From the NCBI RefSeq assembly GCF_958979055.1, contig NC_084899.1, forward strand, positions 23,255,501 to 23,319,500: a stretch of 64,000 bases of DNA, given 5' to 3'. This document shows, piece by piece, positions 59,434 to 64,000 of this stretch. The position numbers and the translations under genes were made by a program. The notes below the pieces were generated by a model. The model saw nothing but the letters and a program-made list of their open reading frames with translations, was not told where the DNA came from and made no database searches. Origin of the DNA: Alnus glutinosa (Eukaryota > Streptophyta > Magnoliopsida > Fagales > Betulaceae). Numbering within the stretch: the first letter of the stretch is position 1; every line of letters starts with the position of its first letter.

Positions 59434-62400
59434 CTAGCAGTCCACTCCACATTGTTTGAGGATTGGTCCAGTTTGCTTTGGCAAGAAAGGATCAATTCGA
59501 ACCCAAATCAGTGAGAAAATTGATGCAAGAAGTACGGACCAAAGTACTACTATGGTAGGAGTCCTGTTTTGCTTTCCCATTAAACCTTTGAGGAAGGGAT
59601 AAAGATGCACAATGACCCAGAAGGCGAAAAACAGCTTCCCGAATAATGGACCCCATGAGCCATAGCCGTTGTTAATGGCGTCAGAAACTCCGGCCACGAC
59701 TCCCACCATGTTCAAGATTATAAGAGTAGTTGGTGGGATGAGAAGGGTGGTCCACTTGAAGAGGTAGAGCTCCCCAAACTCAGCATCATCAGCTGACTTT
59801 GACGTCACAGTGAAGTTGGTGTCAACTCCAGCAAGGACCTTGAGGAGGCCTTGAAAGACAGCAAAAAGATGTGCTGAGACGCCACCGATCACCCAGAATT
59901 GCTCATTGCGCCACAAGTCCTCGATGCTCACACCACTCCATCGGAGCTCAAGCACGCCTGTTGCTATGATGGAGAGGAAAAGAGCCATGAACCATATGCT
60001 AGCAAGGTTTGTCAACTGAAGAACAAATAAGATGTCTGATTAGAGCTTGTGTTGCTAGATGGGAAAGAAAACAAATGAAAAGAATTTTAGTCCTACTTAC
60101 AGTTGGGATGATGAATTTTCCGGTCAGAAGACAGACGGCTGGAAGGGTGCAGTATGCGAGCAGAGGGATGGAAGTGAAGGGGTAAACGATGGTGTTAATG
60201 TAAGCCAGTCTCTCCAGCCATTTCAGCTTTCCTCCATAAGCATACCATAGAGGGCAGTGGCGACTAAGGAAGATTTCAACAGAGCCGAGAGCCCATCTAA
60301 GAACTTGGTGTAAACGATCTGATAGATTGATTGGAGCTGATCCCTTGAAAGCTGGTCTCTTTGGCATGCAATACACTGACTTCCATCCTCTGCAGTGCAT
60401 CTTGAAGCCTGTCAAAATATCTTCTGTGACAGAACCATATATCCACCCAATCTGCAAGGGGAAGAAATTAATCATTGTGTGATCTTACAAGTCATAAAAC
60501 TCCTTTAAATCATGTAATGGAGCTAGGAGCTAATAATTAATATACCTCTTTGCCCCATTCAGTTTTCTCTTCATAGCCACAGCTGATAACATGAATGGCT
60601 TCCTTAATAAGTGATGTTGGACTAGTCCCTTCAGGAAGGCCACCTTCTTCCATAAGAGTGGAAGCAATGAACACCGGTGATTGTCCAAACCGTTTCTCAA
60701 AATTCTTTTGCGACATGAGTGATGATTTCTCCAACTCATCATAGCCTTCAAGACCTTCTTCAATATCTTCAAGATCAAACATGGTTCCTGACCCTTTTCT
60801 CACGTAGTTCTTCCCCATCATTTTTTTCTTCTTGGTGTAGAGTTTCCCAAGCAGGCCTCTTTCACCTTTCTTCTTTGGCTTTGACTTCCTTGAACCACCA
60901 CAACAGCAGCAGCACCAGGAAGGCAAGCAGTCACATGTCATCTTCGGCCGCTTCTCAGATACCGGTGGATCATAGCCGTACAATGCCGGTCTGTTGAAGA
61001 CACATCCAGTGCCAACGTACACTGGGCCTTGGATACCATCTAGGCCTTTCATGTTTACCTGTAACCAAAGAACAATGAAAGTCTTAGTCAGACATTTGTG
61101 AAAATTGTTATGCAGATGACAACATTTAAGGAAATTGTAGGACTTACATCAAAAAACACAATATTGCGATTAGCATATCTATCGTGTCGATCAATGCCAT
61201 CGAATCTTTGAGGAAACTGGACATAGCAGAGTTTCTTTCCGAGCTGGGGATCCATCAAAAAGCACATGGCTTCCCTCACAGCCTTGCTGTTGTTGATGTA
61301 GTGGTCACAATCCAGATTCAACATGAAAGGTGCATTGGTAAGCACTGCAGAAACTCGAACCTATTGATCATCACATGCACAATCCAAGTTATAAGAATTG
61401 GTAGATATATATCCAAACTACACCACCCAGATTGACATTGTTTGAATGACAAGCTACCCACCAAAGCATTCATGGCACCAGCTTTCTTGTGGTGTTGATA
61501 GCCGGGACGTTTCTCACGGGAAACATATACTAGCCGTGGCAGCTCCTTACCTTCCACATCAAGTGCACCCTCACTTCCAAGATATACCTGCAAAGCAAAT
61601 AGCATTTCCACAAGCAGTTTTAGCAGTTTTTGGCAATAGACCCTCTCAAGTAAAGTAGCATAATGTTTGGTTGTAGAAAAGAACAAGGAAAAATTTGGAA
61701 AGAAAATAAGAAGTCGTAAATTCTTCAGAAATGAAGTTATTTTTCATTCATTTTATTTTCCATTACCATAGTCTTTCCAAGAACCAAATAGAAGCTAATT
61801 AATGTCAATTAGGAGTCACATTTTGATGACATAGATTTTCCGAGAAAAAAAGATCGAGTAGGATGTGTTAGAATATTAATTAAATGATTAAATTTATCAT
61901 TTCTCATTCGTTTAAGCTTTTGAGGTAAGTGATGATTTAACAAGATGATCTTGACAAACCTGAATCATGCCGGGATGATCGCGAGTGTTGTTTCCTGGCC
62001 ACGGGGTACCGTCCTGCATCACCCATCCTTCTTCTGGTTTCTTCGTAGCCTTTGCCACCAATGCATTAATCCTTACTTTGAACTCTTCATACTCTCTCTG
62101 CAATACAACACAAACACACTTCCTTAAGCCTCATTTGGTTTCTGGGGATCCAAGTGTTGCAAGAAAGCTGATCAGCAAAGAAAATTTCCATTTTCCTTAA
62201 TCTGTTTATTTGCTTACTTTCATGGCCCTGCGATCCTTTACAAAGCTGGGCAAAACCTTGTCTTTCAAGTAATCAATCTTCTGATTGAAGTAGAACTCAG
62301 GGGCCCTTGGCTCAACGCTATATTTCTTGCAAAATGGCACCCATCTTCTTGCAAACTCAGCAGTTTCTGAGAGCGTATCAAAAAGCAGCATTGATGCACC

Positions 62401-63845
62401 ATCATCCGACACATAACAGCTCACCTTGTCAACAGGGTAATCGACAGACAAGATGGAAAGAACTGTGTTTGCAGTTATGATTGGCGGTTCCTTGAGAGGG
62501 TCGACAGTACTGACATAGACATCAACTGGGGATAAGCGGTTTGGTTCTCCCTCACGCTCAAACCTCATTGACAAGCGATCCAAGTAAGTCTCCCGGGTGA
62601 TGGGGAACCATTTAGGGAACTGGTCAAGAATCCAAGAGAAGGCAAACCATATCTCGCAGATTACAGAGATAAGCCACAGGGGATAAGCATCCTTTGCTGG
62701 AGTCAGAACTCGAAAGCGGAGGAAGAAAGCAAGAATGACGAGCCGGAGAACAATGACTATGCGGTATGGACTGATTTGGCTTGAGGGAATTGGTATTTTT
62801 CTCCACAGCGGTTGCCTGGCTTCAGCCAAACTGCATGCAAAAGGAAGGTGTCATTAATGTTGGTGCATAGTTTGAAGAACATAATCTTCAATATTTTTCT
62901 TTTGGGTTTGAGATTTGGATCGGTTTGGATTTTTATTTAAAAAAGTGAGATCTGAAAACGTAACTTTTAAAAACGTAGTTAATTGTTAAGCAAAATTGCA
63001 TTTTAGTCTTAAAAATTATACTTTTTTTTTTGAAAAATTACCCACTGCTTGCGATTTGAAAAGGCAAAGTTTTTCTGCGTTTTCAAATCGCAATTTTTTT
63101 TTAAAATGCAATTTCAAACGATTCATTTTTTGTGATTTTAACTCAAAAAAAATAAAAAAATCTGTGATTCGGATTTAAAATCGTACTTTTTGTTTACGAA
63201 ATCACAATGCCAAACGCGCCAAAGATGCGATTTGAAAATGCAAATTTTAAAAAAACAGTTAAGTGTTTGATAAAATCGTAGTTTAGCCTTTAAAATTGTT
63301 TGTTTTTTAAAAATGCTCCTCTTTTCCTATGATTTAAAACACAGATTTTTCTAAATTTTCAAATTGCAATTTTTTTTTTTACTTTTTATTTTTAAAACAC
63401 CTAAATAATACTTTTTTTTTTTTTTGTTGAGTGATTTAATTTAAAATTGCACTTTTAGTGTGTAAAATCGCAGTGCCCCAACACTCTCAAAGCAGGGCTT
63501 TGTGTATACACTTACAGGAAGTCATCTTCATCGCCTTGATCATTATTTCCATCATCTTTGCTCACCAAACCTCTCTTTTCTTGCCTGATTTTCCACTTCT
63601 CTATTCTTTCTTTCCATTCTGCATTACTGTAGGCCTCTTTCTCCCCTTCAAAGTCCTTACCAGTAACTACACGTCCCATTCAACACCACCCAAAAAATGA
63701 ATAGATCAATAAATGATCATAGAAGAAATAAATTAATTAACCCCCTTTGAAACATGGAAACCCAAAAAATGTTAAAAGATCTCTTACCACTTCCTGCAAA
63801 AGAACCAGTAGGATGCCACTGCGGGTGATTGTAGTCCCCATTTTC
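59434..63845 (-). CDS. CESA4: Cellulose synthase catalytic subunit, CESA4 type (partial, 5' part off window)
   Basis: A processive beta-1,4-glucan synthase (GT2) of the plasma-membrane cellulose synthase complex, using UDP-glucose. CESA4 (IRX5) acts with CESA7 and CESA8 in secondary walls of xylem. In-window exons: 63788-63845, 63516-63666, 62218-62830, 61960-62097, 61462-61587, 61148-61360, 60546-61058, 60101-60451 and 59434-60015. They give 914 residues in phase; the N-terminal zinc-finger part (roughly 130 residues) lies beyond the edge. Catalytic motifs are all present: [30 protein letters not shown] and QVLRW. TM1-2 follow [20 protein letters not shown], and six more lie near the C-terminus. 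A Cys run ([14 protein letters not shown]) may be S-acylated. The call as CESA4 rests on [20 protein letters not shown] and the ending [15 protein letters not shown]7 ends differently. A solo LTR-like repeat sits in the intron at 61588-61959. Confidence 0.95.
61866..61942 (+). mobile_element. Solo LTR-like repeat in CESA4 intron
   Basis: A 77-bp unit, TGTTAGAATATTAATTAAAT through GATGATTTAACA, with TG...CA ends. It is homologous to the terminal repeats at 25001-25076 and 39689-39763. The flanks GGATG and AGATG could be a 5-bp duplication with one mismatch. Its right end is only 16 bases from the splice donor at 61958-61959. Confidence 0.6.
62831..63515. other. CESA4 intron with GCGATTTGAAAA-type words
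   Basis: This intron has several scattered forms of GCGATTTGAAAA and AAATCGCA in both orientations, plus poly(T) runs at 63023, 63370 and 63413. It looks like a decayed DNA-transposon derivative, but I could not define ends. Confidence 0.4.
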
Positions 63846-64000
63846 CTGCAAAACTCAACACCTTAAGTCCTTTCCTACTGTTTGAATTCCCTAGAATGTT
63901 TCAACATATGATGAAAAAGGACCATAATTTGATGAGTTATAACTTTTAAAGATGTTCATCTTCAAATGTTCTAAAAGTGATGATCATGTTAGCCTAACTT

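Overview
This is plant nuclear DNA. It has AT-rich intergenic sequence, short GT-AG introns, long UTR introns and dense debris of LINEs, SINEs, MITEs and small LTR-like repeats. The genes match eudicot families, and the lignified-wall cellulose synthase plus the LINE tail sequence suggest a woody eudicot. A Fagales-type tree is my guess from the LINE tails, not a demonstrated assignment. Eight protein-coding genes are supported. Two run off the window edges.

Layout, left to right. (1) 1-7312, minus: N-terminal NTF2 domain of a G3BP-like RNA-binding protein, cut by the left edge, with a 6.8-kb second intron holding three LINE insertions. (2) 9795-21166, minus, leader to about 23345: PRP39, a U1 snRNP splicing factor, 13 coding exons, with several mobile elements in its introns. 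(3) 25308-26606, minus: a 169-residue protein that I do not recognise. (4) 29431-29748, plus: TOM9-2, the plant TOM22 homologue. (5) 36169-37888, minus: a plasmodesmata-located protein with two DUF26 domains. (6) 40774-44643, plus: an HD-ZIP IV relative with START and HD-SAD regions but no homeodomain or leucine zipper. (7) 49291-57499, plus: a SUVR-type histone H3K9 methyltransferase with WIYLD, pre-SET and SET domains. (8) 59434-63845, minus: CESA4-type secondary-wall cellulose synthase, cut by the right edge.

The genes do not form a pathway. They are ordinary, independently transcribed plant genes. SUVR and CESA4 are convergent, with a tRNA-derived SINE and a MITE between them.

The more unusual material is in the repeats: two LINE copies that contain only ORF1 sequence joined to a 3' tail; LTR-like units of about 75 bp with TG...CA ends and a tRNA-iMet-like primer site; two SINEs with A and B boxes and target-site duplications; a 788-bp palindromic MITE with an exact 9-bp duplication; and a retroposon scar that is little more than a poly(A) tail, just upstream of TOM9-2. 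Exon coordinates were read by hand from splice signals and reading phase, with no transcript evidence. I found no bacterial-type system, CRISPR array, rRNA gene or intact tRNA gene.
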